Assembly (NCBI GenBank): GCA_964526835.1
Contig: CAZGMK010000005.1
Span: forward strand, 62,001-126,000
DNA from: DAOSXA01 sp964526835
GTDB lineage: Bacteria > Zixibacteria > MSB-5A5 > GN15 > FEB-12
Reading direction: 5' to 3'
Length of the DNA stretch: 64,000 bases
Positions 54,283 through 63,071 of the stretch are shown here, one piece after another. How positions within the stretch are numbered: position 1 is the first letter of the stretch; each line of letters opens with the position of its first letter. Under the pieces are notes generated by a model that made no database searches, was not told the origin of the DNA, and saw only the letters and a list, made by a program, of their open reading frames with translations. The position numbers were made by a program, and so were the translations under genes.

Positions 54283-55586
54283 ATTACGATCGCGTTCTCC
54301 AGGTATCTCTCGGCGCCCTGAGGGAGCACCGCATGCGCACGATGTTGACCATGCTGGGTGTCATCTTCGGCGTCGGCGCGGTCATCGCCATGCTGTCGAT
54401 CGGCGAGGGGGCGAAGCAACAGGCGATGGAGCAGATATCTATTCTCGGAATCAACAATATCATCATCAACGCCAAGCCGCCGAGCGAAAAGCGCTCGAGC
54501 GATCTCGGCCAGGCCCGCTCACCCGGATTATCGCTCGACGACGCAGAGAACATTGCTCGCTTTGAGCAAATGGTCGCTAATGTAGTGCCTCAACGTATCG
54601 AGGGATTCACGACGATCTACAAGGGATCGAGGGAAGCAGCCGTGCGGGTTGTGGCGACCACGCCGGACTTCATCTACAGTTCCTCCATCGAAGTGGAGAG
54701 CGGACGGTTCATAAATCAGGGAGACCTTGACCACTTCGCCCAGATCTGCGTCCTGGGCGCCAAAGCCAAGCGGAGCCTGTTCGCTTTCGAGGACCCGATC
54801 GGTCAGGAAGTCCGAATCGGTCAGCAGAACTTCACCGTTGTCGGGGTCATGGCCGACAAGTATATCGCCCGCGGCAAGGTGGAAGGGTTTGAACTGAAGA
54901 ACTTCAATGAGGATGTTTACATCCCGCTGGCCACCGCCAAGAAGAAGCTGGAGCGCTTCTTCGGCGGCGCTCAGATATGGGGGGGAGGCAGCTCTTCCTC
55001 GAACGGCTCTGATGCGGACCGTCAGAAGTACAACATCCCGGAGCTGGATCAACTAACCGTCACCGTGACCGACCTGAAGTATGTTCCTGTCATGACAAGG
55101 CTGATCGAGAGTGTCCTGAGCCGCCGTCATTTCGGTGTCGACGACTACGAGATCGTCGTTCCGGAGTCGCTGCTCAGGCAGTCACAGAAGACCCAGCGGA
55201 TTTTCAACATAGTGATGGGCGCCATCGCGGGCATATCATTGCTGGTCGGAGGCATCGGGATAATGAACATCATGCTGGCGACAGTCCTGGAGCGGACTCG
55301 TGAGATCGGCGTACGGCGCGCGGTCGGTGCGACCCGCCTGGACATTATGCGTCAGTTCCTGATCGAGGCAATAGCGATATGTCTTGTCGGCTGTTTCATA
55401 GGGATATTCGTGGGCGTTTCACTGGCCCGTGGGATAGCTTTCTATGCCGAATGGCCGACCGTAGTCTCCTTCTACTCGATCGCCCTGGCCGTAGGCGTAT
55501 CTACCGCGGTGGGAATCGTGTTCGGACTCTATCCCGCCCGGAAAGCGGCCTATCTCGACGTTATCGATGCTCTTCGTTACGAATAG
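54279..55586 (+). CDS. MacB/FtsX-type ABC permease, no fused or adjacent ATPase
   Basis: 435 residues. One N-terminal helix (about 22-43, MLTMLGVIFGVGAVIAMLSIGEGAKQ) is followed by a periplasmic MacB_PCD domain and a three-helix FtsX domain from about 308 (GISLLVGGIGIMNIMLATVLERTREIGVRRAVGAT). In MacB itself, a nucleotide-binding domain precedes this region in the same chain. Here there is none, and no ATPase gene lies between 51 and 63 kb except the unrelated AAA+ regulator. The ATPase must be supplied from elsewhere, if the complex works as usual. Confidence 0.9.
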   Translation: MNYDRVLQVSLGALREHRMRTMLTMLGVIFGVGAVIAMLSIGEGAKQQAMEQISILGINNIIINAKPPSEKRSSDLGQARSPGLSLDDAENIARFEQMVANVVPQRIEGFTTIYKGSREAAVRVVATTPDFIYSSSIEVESGRFINQGDLDHFAQICVLGAKAKRSLFAFEDPIGQEVRIGQQNFTVVGVMADKYIARGKVEGFELKNFNEDVYIPLATAKKKLERFFGGAQIWGGGSSSSNGSDADRQKYNIPELDQLTVTVTDLKYVPVMTRLIESVLSRRHFGVDDYEIVVPESLLRQSQKTQRIFNIVMGAIAGISLLVGGIGIMNIMLATVLERTREIGVRRAVGATRLDIMRQFLIEAIAICLVGCFIGIFVGVSLARGIAFYAEWPTVVSFYSIALAVGVSTAVGIVFGLYPARKAAYLDVIDALRYE

Positions 55587-55618
55587 TGCTATACCACAAC
55601 GATCTTGCAGAGGAACTC

Positions 55619-57124
55619 ATGCAGCGGGTTAATCAAGCAATTCGATTCAAGGCGGCCGCGGCGTTACTGACGGCTGTTTGTCTGGTGCAACCGGCGAGCG
55701 GCCGTGAGATATCTCTGACCGAAGCGATGGAGGTTGCCCTCCGCCAAACCGGTAGGGGGATGATCATTGAAGGAAATCTGGAAGTTGCTGAACAGAAGTA
55801 CTTCGCCGAGAGAATCAACTTCTATGTCCCGGAGATATCCATCAATACTTCTCTGCCGGCCTACAACGTCAACGAGACTTACGACTTCTTCCCCGGCACC
55901 GACGTCAAGGGCTTTGGGCGGTCCACTCGCTTCAACCTCGATGCCGACATTACGCTAAAGCAGAATCTATTTACTGGCGGCGACCTCACGCTGGCCGCAA
56001 ACCTTGTGCGCAACGAATGGGACTATCCTTTGCGTCGCTCTCGCGTTGTTGACGGCGACACCGTATTCCTGACCCGGACTGTAAACGAGAACCGCCGCCT
56101 CGGCACCTTCCGCTTCTCGCTGGAACAGCCGCTGCTTCAGCCTTCCACGCCCAGATTCGAACTGCACAATGCTCGCGATGACCTGGAATTGGCCAAACTG
56201 TCTCGCGCAGAGAACACCGAAGTTCTGAAACGCGATGTCCTCGATGCCTACTTCGGTGTCCTCGTTGCCCAGGTCGATGCTGAGGTCGGCAGCGATGCCT
56301 TGCTGGCGGCACGCCTGGCGGCCGACATCGATTCGCTGAAGCTAATAGATGCCGTGATTGACGAGGCAGCTTGGCTTGAGTCGGCTTCGGCTCGACTCGA
56401 CGCCGAATTGGATCAACTGGAACGAGAAAACGCTCTTAGCGAGCAACGCCGCGCCCTCACGGTCCTCCTGGCCTGGGATAGCGACGAACCTCTGCAACCC
56501 GTGCCGCCTGAGTTTCTGGAGCCGCTGAGGGATGGCGAGCAGCGCGCCTACATCAGCAACTGGGCCGAGAGCACGCCGGTTCGCCGGGCACAGCGCGAAT
56601 ACCAGAAAGCCGAGCGCGCCGCTGACTATGCCGCCGGCTCTCACGGTTTGAACGGTTCCTTATCGGCCTCGTACGGCCTGGAACGGGGTACTGTGGAGGA
56701 TGATATCTCGGGCCTCGCGAAGTCGGAAGAACTTCAGACCGACAGCTGGGGCGTTTCGCTCAACTTCAGCTATCCACTCTGGGATGGCGGAGCGTCCGCG
56801 GCTGAGGTCAAAGCGGCACGACTCAGTCAGGAGCAGGCCCGCCTGCAACTCGAGAAAGTGCAGAAGTCGGCTCAGGCCGATATCATGGCCCAGGTTGATC
56901 AGGCCAACCTCGCCTATCGCAAGCTCGATGTGCTCAAACGGCAAATCAATATCGTGAGTCAGAAACTCGATATCGCCCAAAGTCGCTTTGAAGACGGACA
57001 GATTTCTAAGTTGACCCTGCTGGAGGATCGAATAGCTTTCCATGAAGCTCGGAAGAAGTACCTCGAGCAAATGAAAGCCTACCTTCTCTCCCGAGTCGAA
57101 TTGGAAGGCAACTACAGTATCTGA
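55619..57124 (+). CDS. TolC-family outer-membrane channel of the ABC exporter
   Basis: 501 residues. A signal peptide (about 1-28) is followed by long coiled-coil segments with EVLKRDVLDAYFGVLVAQ near 200. The mature C-terminal repeat contains LNFSYPLWDGGASAAEVKAARLSQEQARLQLE near 380 and LDIAQSRFEDGQISKLTLLEDR near 450, the OEP pattern. ATG 55619 follows AGAGGAACTC; the frame is open upstream inside the permease gene but not homologous. Its stop overlaps the heptosyltransferase start. Confidence 0.9.
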   Translation: MQRVNQAIRFKAAAALLTAVCLVQPASGREISLTEAMEVALRQTGRGMIIEGNLEVAEQKYFAERINFYVPEISINTSLPAYNVNETYDFFPGTDVKGFGRSTRFNLDADITLKQNLFTGGDLTLAANLVRNEWDYPLRRSRVVDGDTVFLTRTVNENRRLGTFRFSLEQPLLQPSTPRFELHNARDDLELAKLSRAENTEVLKRDVLDAYFGVLVAQVDAEVGSDALLAARLAADIDSLKLIDAVIDEAAWLESASARLDAELDQLERENALSEQRRALTVLLAWDSDEPLQPVPPEFLEPLRDGEQRAYISNWAESTPVRRAQREYQKAERAADYAAGSHGLNGSLSASYGLERGTVEDDISGLAKSEELQTDSWGVSLNFSYPLWDGGASAAEVKAARLSQEQARLQLEKVQKSAQADIMAQVDQANLAYRKLDVLKRQINIVSQKLDIAQSRFEDGQISKLTLLEDRIAFHEARKKYLEQMKAYLLSRVELEGNYSI

Positions 57125-58179
57125 TGCCTGCGAAGATCGTAATTCGAGCCCCTAATCACCTGGGCGATTGCGTCATGGCGCTGCCGACCATCGACCACGC
57201 CAGGGAAGCACATCCGGGGGCCGAGGTGCACCTGCTGGTCTCGACCGCGATGGCCGAGCTCTTCTCCGGAAACCACTCAGTTGACAACCTGATCGCCATT
57301 CCACCAGAGCACATCCACGGATGGCTGTCGGTCTTCAAAATCAGAGATTTGCTGGCACCTCATCACTTCGACATCGGCTACATTCTGCCACCGTCCTTTG
57401 GGGCCGCATCCGGCTTCAAGCTGGCCGGGGTAAGGGAGCGGATCGGCTACGTGACCGATGGACGCCGCCTGCTGTTGACCCGACCATTGCCTCCTCCCGT
57501 TCCGGCCAATTCAATCCATCGATCCGAGAGCTTCTTCAACCTCTTGCGACGAGGATCCGGTATCGACCTCGAATTCGTAAGGCCCAGGCTCTTTCTGAGC
57601 GATCAGGATATCGCGACTGCTGAGCCTCTGCTCCGACCATTTGATCTCGACCGCCGGAAGGCCTATGTGGCCGTATCTCATCGCGCTGTGGCCGAGTCTC
57701 GACGCTGGGGTATCGACAAGTATCTCGAACTGATCAAGCGCATAGTGTCGAGTTATGGCGTGCGCGTCGTCCTGGTAGGAAGCGATGCAGACCGTCGATC
57801 GGGCGACGAGATAGTTTCCCGGGCCGGCTCCGGTCAGGTCGTCAACCTCTGCGGCCGAACGGGACTGCGGCAATTGGCGGCGATTCTATCCAGCGCCCGG
57901 TTGTTTGTCGGCAACGACTCCGGCCCGGCCCATTTGGCGGCTGCGGTCGGGACCGAGCTTGTCGTCCTGTCGGGGGCCGATGATCCCGCCGAGACTTCAC
58001 CCCTGACCCCGCACAAGCAACTGGTATATCTCAGTCATTTGGACTGCATCAGCTGTGTTAAGAACAAGTGCCCGCTGACCGGACAGGACCACATGCGGTG
58101 TATGCGCGGAATCAGGGTTGATGAGGTGGCCGAACGGGTTGACAGGGGCTTATCCGCTCAACTCGGCTCAGAGTCCTGA
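57124..58179 (+). CDS. waaF: Lipopolysaccharide heptosyltransferase (glycosyltransferase family 9)
   Basis: 351 residues. The start KIVIRAPNHLGDCVMALPTIDHAREAHPGAEVHLLVS and NDSGPAHLAAAVGTELVVLSG near 265 are GT9 signatures. The C-terminal CISCVKNKCPLTGQDHMRCM resembles the cysteine-bearing end of WaaF. It would add heptose to the LPS core from ADP-heptose. WaaF is the best match; other GT9 transferases remain possible because no other LPS core gene lies here. It is the last gene of the exporter transcript. Confidence 0.85.
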   Translation: MPAKIVIRAPNHLGDCVMALPTIDHAREAHPGAEVHLLVSTAMAELFSGNHSVDNLIAIPPEHIHGWLSVFKIRDLLAPHHFDIGYILPPSFGAASGFKLAGVRERIGYVTDGRRLLLTRPLPPPVPANSIHRSESFFNLLRRGSGIDLEFVRPRLFLSDQDIATAEPLLRPFDLDRRKAYVAVSHRAVAESRRWGIDKYLELIKRIVSSYGVRVVLVGSDADRRSGDEIVSRAGSGQVVNLCGRTGLRQLAAILSSARLFVGNDSGPAHLAAAVGTELVVLSGADDPAETSPLTPHKQLVYLSHLDCISCVKNKCPLTGQDHMRCMRGIRVDEVAERVDRGLSAQLGSES

Positions 58180-58249
58180 CAGCTATCCCCATTGGGCCTG
58201 TTAAATGGGTCCTCAGCCAAACATTGACCAGCCCTTCTGCCTTGGGTCG

Positions 58250-58598
58250 GGCGACGCAGGACGTTCGCTACGCGGCAAGGCAGCCTTTCTCGCGTAGCCG
58301 CGGGCTTTTCTCCGCGGCGTCGATGAGCCGTCCGAGGTTCATCGACAAGCCAGATCAGTCCTGCGGCTGTCCGATCAGCCTCCGTGCATCGATAATTGAG
58401 AGTTGAACAGAATGGACTAACAGATACTCGGACAAAGTCTTATCAACCTCGGAGTAGTTCCCTCGGCCGCCATGCGTCCTGAAGTCATGTCTGCGGCGCA
58501 GATACTGCTATCCGGGGTCCCCCGAGCCCGAGCCCGATTTACGGCTCAGCTGCTACGAATGTCGGCTGGAGCGGCTCCGGCGCAGGACCTGCGTCGCC
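58250..58598. repeat. Candidate structured RNA or miniature inverted-repeat element
   Basis: Perfect inverted repeats seen directly are: terminal GGCGACGCAGG (58250-58260) with CCTGCGTCGCC (58588-58598); CGCAGGAC (58255-58262) with GTCCTGCG (58358-58365); GCTACGCG (58267-58274) with CGCGTAGC (58291-58298), whose loop contains AAGG/CCTT; CGCGG (58299-58303) with CCGCG (58312-58316); GTCGATGA (58319-58326) with TCATCGAC (58339-58346); and GGCTG (58365-58369) with CAGCC (58376-58380). The second to fifth are mutually compatible and form a four-way junction. The loop of the fifth (58327-58338) can pair with CTCGGAC (58427-58433) or ACCTCGG (58446-58452). No known RNA family was recognised. Confidence 0.5.
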
Positions 58599-58609
58599 TA
58601 ATTTCCTGC

Positions 58610-58638
58610 TTGACATACATATAGACCGGGGTTACAAT
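58610..58638 (+). promoter_or_regulatory. Consensus sigma70 promoter for the small exported protein
   Basis: TTGACA at 58610-58615, a 17-base spacer and TACAAT at 58633-58638: a perfect -35 and five of six at -10. Transcription would begin near 58645, giving a leader of about 95 bases before ATG 58741. Confidence 0.8.
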
Positions 58639-58740
58639 GTGGGCAGCAAGACATGCGCCAGGCCGTCGCGAGAGTCGCACACAAGTCCGGTCTGCAGGCC
58701 TGGCCAGTTCGTTATAGAATTCATCAAGGAGGCACTGCGC

Positions 58741-59073
58741 ATGAGACGCAAAGGTTTGGTGGCGACGTTGCTAATGCTGTCGCTGGCGTTTGTTTGCCTT
58801 ATCTTCTCACCTGTTCTGTCTGCCGAGGACCCCTGGGATGTAGACACGGGTCACAGCGGCCATGGCGGCTTGGGTGACAGCGGCGATTCCAGCGACACTA
58901 CAACCACCGTGATATTGGATACCGGCAAACGCCTGACCTCCACTGGCGATCAGGGCGGGGGCTGGTTTGATGGCCTGCTGTGGCGGGCCGGTTTTGGCCT
59001 GATGTGGGATCTCTATTCTATGATTATCGAGCCCACTACTAACCAGGCGACAGAAACTCCGACGGCCAGGTAG
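58741..59073 (+). CDS. Small exported Gly/Asp/Ser-rich protein of unknown function
   Basis: 110 residues. A textbook signal peptide (MRRKGLVATLLMLSLAFVCLIFSPVLSA) precedes a short mature chain. That chain has a Gly-His-Asp-Ser-rich part (HSGHGGLGDSGDSSD), a Thr run, and a hydrophobic aromatic segment near the end (GGWFDGLLWRAGFGLMWDLYSMII). I recognise no family. Expression signals are the strongest in the window: a consensus promoter and AAGGAGG eight bases before ATG 58741. It lies 54 bases upstream of a TPR-containing sigma54 activator, with a hairpin between. It could be an exported signal or a small surface protein. Confidence 0.72.
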   Translation: MRRKGLVATLLMLSLAFVCLIFSPVLSAEDPWDVDTGHSGHGGLGDSGDSSDTTTTVILDTGKRLTSTGDQGGGWFDGLLWRAGFGLMWDLYSMIIEPTTNQATETPTAR

Positions 59074-59082
59074 CGGCTGTCG

Positions 59083-59105
59083 GCGCCGAGTCTGTGACTC
59101 GGTGC
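59083..59105 (+). other. Hairpin between the small exported protein and the sigma54 activator
   Basis: GCGCCGAGTC (59083-59092), loop TGT and GACTCGGTGC (59096-59105) make a 10-base stem with one G-U pair. No T run follows, so it is more likely a partial attenuator or an mRNA-stabilising end of the small gene's transcript than a full terminator. Confidence 0.55.
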
Positions 59106-59127
59106 TATCATCAGAGAGTTGATCACT

Positions 59128-62052
59128 ATGGAACTTTCCTCACCAAGGATATCCTTCGACGATCGCTTGCTGGCGGTGGAAGAATCATTTCGCCAAAGGC
59201 AGTATCAAGCCGGATCGACCGACCTCTCTCGCCTCAAGGAAGAGGAGTTTCGGGATCGATCACCCGAAATGGGGCTCTATCTGTTGCTCCAGGCGGACCG
59301 GCTGTTTTTCGAGGGAAGCTATAAGCAGGCCATCGAGTCAGGGCTGCGCTCGGCTCGGATTCTGGCCGATTTTCCTGCCAATCGACGCTATGCTCGAGTT
59401 CAACTCATCCTATCGAAAGCGTACTATGCTTTGGGCGAGATGAAAAACGCCGAGATTCGAGCTCGCGATTCGCTGTCTGCTTACCGGCGGGCCACGGATG
59501 ATGAGGGCCAGGTTGATGCTCTCAACCAGTTGGCGGGAATCGCCTATTTAAGGTGTGAGTATGCTGCCGCCGCAGCCTTCCTCGAGGATGCTGTCGAGAA
59601 GGTGGGAGGCGATGGCCGCAAACTCGCGCAGTTGACAGGTAACCTCGGACGAACCAGGGTGCGCACCGGGCAGTGGGACCAGGGCGAACTCGATCTTAAG
59701 TCCGCCATTGAGCGGAATAGGTCGGACAAGCAGGAGATGTCGTTGGCGATGAACCTCCTCTCGCTGGGCTACTTGCAGATGCGCCGACGGCAGTTCATCA
59801 TGGCGTCAAGGTCGCTTGACAGCGCCCTTGAAATCATCGTTCGCCTTGATCTGAAGAGGGAGCGCGTGATCTACGCCGAATACGCCGGCGAACTGGCTTT
59901 CGAGCGCGGCGATACCTACAGGGCTAAAGCCACGTTGGCGGACGCTTACCAGAGAGGCCTGGTATTAGCTCCGAATTCGTCGCTGGTGGCCCAGTCGGCG
60001 CGGCGTTTGGCCGAAGTCGAGTTGTCCCTGGACAATTTCGATGAGGCCATGAAGTATGGTCAGAAGGCGCTCGAGTTATCTTTGCAGCTGGGCGAGCGGC
60101 TCGAGATCGGTCTGGCTCGATCGGTAATCGCGCGTGTCTTCATGGCTAAGAACGATCTCGAGTCGGCCACCGAGCACATGCACGAGAGCCTCGACACGCT
60201 GCGCGTCGTCGACGATTCCTATGAGCTTGGCCGCACTCTCATAGCCTATGCCAATCTTCTGGTTAAGAGCCCCAACCCCAATTATCAGAAGACTCGAGCG
60301 ATCCTTGACGAAGCATATCGGCTCTTCCGTCGACTTCACCTGGAATACTGGAAAGCCGAGGCCAACTTCCACGGTGGTGTGGTGGCCTGCCAGGCCGGAG
60401 ACTTGTCACGCGGATTCAAACTGCTGAGCCGGGCCGAGAAGGTATTCGCAACCCAGCAGGCCGCTGTTCGCATGCGGGCCGTAACCGGTTTTCTACGGTC
60501 TCTCGGCGATCAGGCAGTTGCTTTGTCTGTTTCCGAGGAGAATAAGTTCAAGGTTTTCGGCAATATATTAACACCCGACGAATACTCTGACCTCAGGTCG
60601 CGCGGCATGGAGGGTATCCTCACGGTGCTCCTTCGCAAGACCCGCGGCCATCGCGCCTTGATCATGGTGCCCGACCGGGATGGTCCTTATGTCGCAGCCA
60701 GCTTCTCTCTCAGTCCCGAGCAAACGACGCACTTCGCCGATGGTTTCGTGAAGCTACTTGGTCAGGAGATTTCCCGTTCCAAACCCTCGCTGCTTCTGGA
60801 CACTCGTCGCGACCCCTTTGTCAATAACCTGTTTCCCCAGATGCCCGACCCGGTCTGCAGCATCATGGTGGCCCCGTTCAAGACCTCCGACCAAGAAATC
60901 GGCTATCTGTACATTGACCGGCTGGCAGAGGACAATCGACTGAATCCCTTCGACCAGGAAGAGCTGAACTTTGTAGTCGGCTTCGCCGACCTGATAGCCT
61001 TCCGCTGGGCCGAGATACGCAAGAGCCAACTGGAGGAAGATAACAGGCGTCTGAAATCGCAGTTGCAGGAGCGGACCGCCTTTCCCAATATCATTACCCA
61101 GAACGCCGAATTCCTGCAGGTACTATCGCAGGTGCGACAGGTTGTGGATTCGAATATCGCGGTGACGATCGAGGGCGAGACGGGCAGCGGCAAGGACCTG
61201 CTCGCTCGCGCCGTCCACTACAATTCCTCTCGCCGCGACAGGCGCTTTATCTCCGTCAATTGCGCCGCTCTGCCGGAAACGCTCCTGGAGTCCGAGCTCT
61301 TCGGATACAGGCGCGGAGCCTTCACTGGCGCCGATCGCGATAAGGCCGGCCTGTTCGAGGAGGCGGACGGAGGCACATTCTTCCTGGATGAGATCGCCGA
61401 CATGCCGCAGAGCATCCAGGCCAAAGTCCTTCGGATTCTCGAAACCCAGGAACTCACTCGCCTAGGCGACACTGCTCCGCGCAAGGTGGATGTCCGCATT
61501 GTTTCCGCCAGCAACAAGAACCTGCAGGAACTGGTCGAGCAAGGGAGATTCCGCCAGGATCTTTACTACCGCATGGCCGCAATCAGCTTCCGTTTGCCTC
61601 CGCTGCGGGAACGTCGGGAAGACATCCCCCTGCTGGCCAATCACTTCTTGCGGGACACCGGCAAGACGCTTTCCACCGAAGCCTTGCAGTTGCTGGTCGA
61701 TTACGACTGGCCGGGGAATGTGCGCCAGCTCGAAAACGAACTGAAGAGAATGGCTCTTCTTTCGGGCGAGGTCGAAGAGATAGACGCGGGGGCCCTGTCG
61801 AAGAGCATTGCCTCTGTCGGCGCCGGTCGGACCCCCGGATACGCAGCCGCCGTTGCCGATGTGGAGTTCGATGACGGCTACTCCTTGTACGATTATCTGT
61901 CCCAGCACGAGAAGAGGTTCATCATCAAGGCTCTGCGCGAGAAGCGCAAAGTCAAAAAGCATGCAGCGGCATTTCTGGGCATACCGGAATCGACGTTGCG
62001 CCTCAAGATCAAGCAGTACGGCATCGATCTCGATGCTCTCCCGACCGACTGA
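59128..62052 (+). CDS. Sigma54-dependent activator with N-terminal TPR and GAF domains
   Basis: 974 residues. The first 450 or so form repeated TPR-like helical pairs (RAYYALGEMKNAEIRARDSL-type units). A GAF-like domain (about 480-640) follows, with a short coiled coil near 640. The AAA+ domain has Walker A GETGSGKD (683-690), the sigma54-contact loop GAFTGA (730-735), GGTFFLDEIADMP and the arginine-finger region. The end is a Fis-type helix-turn-helix (AAAFLGIPESTLRLKIKQYGI). An intact GAFTGA means it should activate RpoN promoters. The sensory input is TPR plus GAF, not a receiver domain. ATG 59128 was chosen over TTG 59119. Confidence 0.93.
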   Translation: MELSSPRISFDDRLLAVEESFRQRQYQAGSTDLSRLKEEEFRDRSPEMGLYLLLQADRLFFEGSYKQAIESGLRSARILADFPANRRYARVQLILSKAYYALGEMKNAEIRARDSLSAYRRATDDEGQVDALNQLAGIAYLRCEYAAAAAFLEDAVEKVGGDGRKLAQLTGNLGRTRVRTGQWDQGELDLKSAIERNRSDKQEMSLAMNLLSLGYLQMRRRQFIMASRSLDSALEIIVRLDLKRERVIYAEYAGELAFERGDTYRAKATLADAYQRGLVLAPNSSLVAQSARRLAEVELSLDNFDEAMKYGQKALELSLQLGERLEIGLARSVIARVFMAKNDLESATEHMHESLDTLRVVDDSYELGRTLIAYANLLVKSPNPNYQKTRAILDEAYRLFRRLHLEYWKAEANFHGGVVACQAGDLSRGFKLLSRAEKVFATQQAAVRMRAVTGFLRSLGDQAVALSVSEENKFKVFGNILTPDEYSDLRSRGMEGILTVLLRKTRGHRALIMVPDRDGPYVAASFSLSPEQTTHFADGFVKLLGQEISRSKPSLLLDTRRDPFVNNLFPQMPDPVCSIMVAPFKTSDQEIGYLYIDRLAEDNRLNPFDQEELNFVVGFADLIAFRWAEIRKSQLEEDNRRLKSQLQERTAFPNIITQNAEFLQVLSQVRQVVDSNIAVTIEGETGSGKDLLARAVHYNSSRRDRRFISVNCAALPETLLESELFGYRRGAFTGADRDKAGLFEEADGGTFFLDEIADMPQSIQAKVLRILETQELTRLGDTAPRKVDVRIVSASNKNLQELVEQGRFRQDLYYRMAAISFRLPPLRERREDIPLLANHFLRDTGKTLSTEALQLLVDYDWPGNVRQLENELKRMALLSGEVEEIDAGALSKSIASVGAGRTPGYAAAVADVEFDDGYSLYDYLSQHEKRFIIKALREKRKVKKHAAAFLGIPESTLRLKIKQYGIDLDALPTD

Positions 62053-62187
62053 GTCGGCCAATCGAACCAGGGCCGTACGGCTGCCCCCTGTGGGCCCCAT
62101 ACGGCTGCTGAGCCTTCTCGGCCCGGGAGTTAAATAGCTCCACCCGGCATCCTTGTGCCGCCGGTCTCCCGTTCATATCTTCACGTC

Positions 62188-63045
62188 ATGATAGTATTCC
62201 ACGCCCACTATGGCGGCGCGCCTGATTTCAATATGGGCTTCGATGAGTGGCTGCTTCACACGGTGATTGAACAGCCCGAACAGGTGCACATTCGTCTGTA
62301 TACATGGTCCGAGGGAGCGATAACCATCGGTCGCAACCAGCGCCTTGACTCGGCGGTCGATCTGCACCGGGTGGGGGAGACCCCGGTCATCAGGCGGGTG
62401 ACCGGAGGGAGAGCGCTGTATCACGACCTTTCTGAGGTTACCTATTGTCTGGTCTGGGACACCGAGTCCAGCCCGTCTCCCGTGCTGCGCCGGCCCGGGG
62501 TTGGTTCGCTTAACTCGGTTTCTGTGGGACTGGTGTCATTTCTGAGGGGACTTGGTCGGCCCGCCGAAATCGTACGCGCCTCAAGTGGCCGCAATGCCCG
62601 GCCCGACTTCTTTCACAAGGCCCCGTGTTTCGCCAGCCGAGCGCGTTGGGAAATCATCTCGGCGGATCGCAAGATAGTCGCATCGGCCGCCCGCAGACAC
62701 AAGACCGCGGTTCTCCAGCACGGGGCAATCAAGCTGAACGGGACCGCCACGCATCCGGCCCTGAACCCGGAATCCTCCTCAACGCAAACACTGCGCCGCA
62801 TTGACCCGGAGGCATTCGGTCGACTGGCCGCCGACTTCGAACGCCAAATGTGCGACCACCTTGGACTTGCGTCGATGTCGATGCGACCGTCTGAGGCGAT
62901 CTCGGCAAACAACCATGAATTGCAGCTACGCGTCGATTACGTCAAAAAAAACCGCCTTGGACAACGTGATATCTTTGAACGAAGGCTGCGTGAGGGGAGT
63001 CTATACCATGGCGGCGCTGAGGCTTGTCGCCAAAAAAGGGCTTGA
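62188..63045 (+). CDS. lplA: Lipoate-protein ligase A family protein
   Basis: 285 residues of the biotin/lipoate protein ligase fold. The block RRVTGGRALYHDLSEVTYC near 70-88 is the RRxxGGGxVYHD signature. The catalytic-lysine segment is DRKIVASAARR near 163, followed by LQHGAIKL. It attaches lipoate or octanoate to carrier domains; LipM/LipL-type octanoyl transfer is an alternative. ATG 62188 matches the family's usual start; GTG 62155 would add 11 residues. It appears monocistronic. Confidence 0.85.
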   Translation: MIVFHAHYGGAPDFNMGFDEWLLHTVIEQPEQVHIRLYTWSEGAITIGRNQRLDSAVDLHRVGETPVIRRVTGGRALYHDLSEVTYCLVWDTESSPSPVLRRPGVGSLNSVSVGLVSFLRGLGRPAEIVRASSGRNARPDFFHKAPCFASRARWEIISADRKIVASAARRHKTAVLQHGAIKLNGTATHPALNPESSSTQTLRRIDPEAFGRLAADFERQMCDHLGLASMSMRPSEAISANNHELQLRVDYVKKNRLGQRDIFERRLREGSLYHGGAEACRQKRA

Positions 63046-63071
63046 CTTGCCCGCTGCCGTTGGCCTATTTT
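63042..63071 (+). promoter_or_regulatory. Sigma70-type promoter for the TonB-dependent receptor
   Basis: TTGACT at 63042-63047, an 18-base spacer and TATTTT at 63066-63071. It overlaps the end of the lipoate ligase gene and would give a leader of about 230 bases before the receptor start codon. Confidence 0.5.

Larger units (their letters stand above)
58180..58740. other. 561-base gap: structured element followed by a strong promoter
   Basis: No gene with start signals is seen, although a short open frame (58470-58623) exists. Bases 58250-58598 are bounded by an 11-base perfect inverted repeat (GGCGACGCAGG and CCTGCGTCGCC) and are full of further stems, listed separately. A consensus promoter lies at 58610-58638, and AAGGAGG for the small exported protein is at 58726-58732. 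Confidence 0.6.

Noticed and set aside
58224..58406. A 60-codon plus-strand frame in the structured gap
   Set aside because: No ribosome-binding site, arginine/serine-rich composition, and it runs through every hairpin of the element, so structure explains the sequence better than coding.
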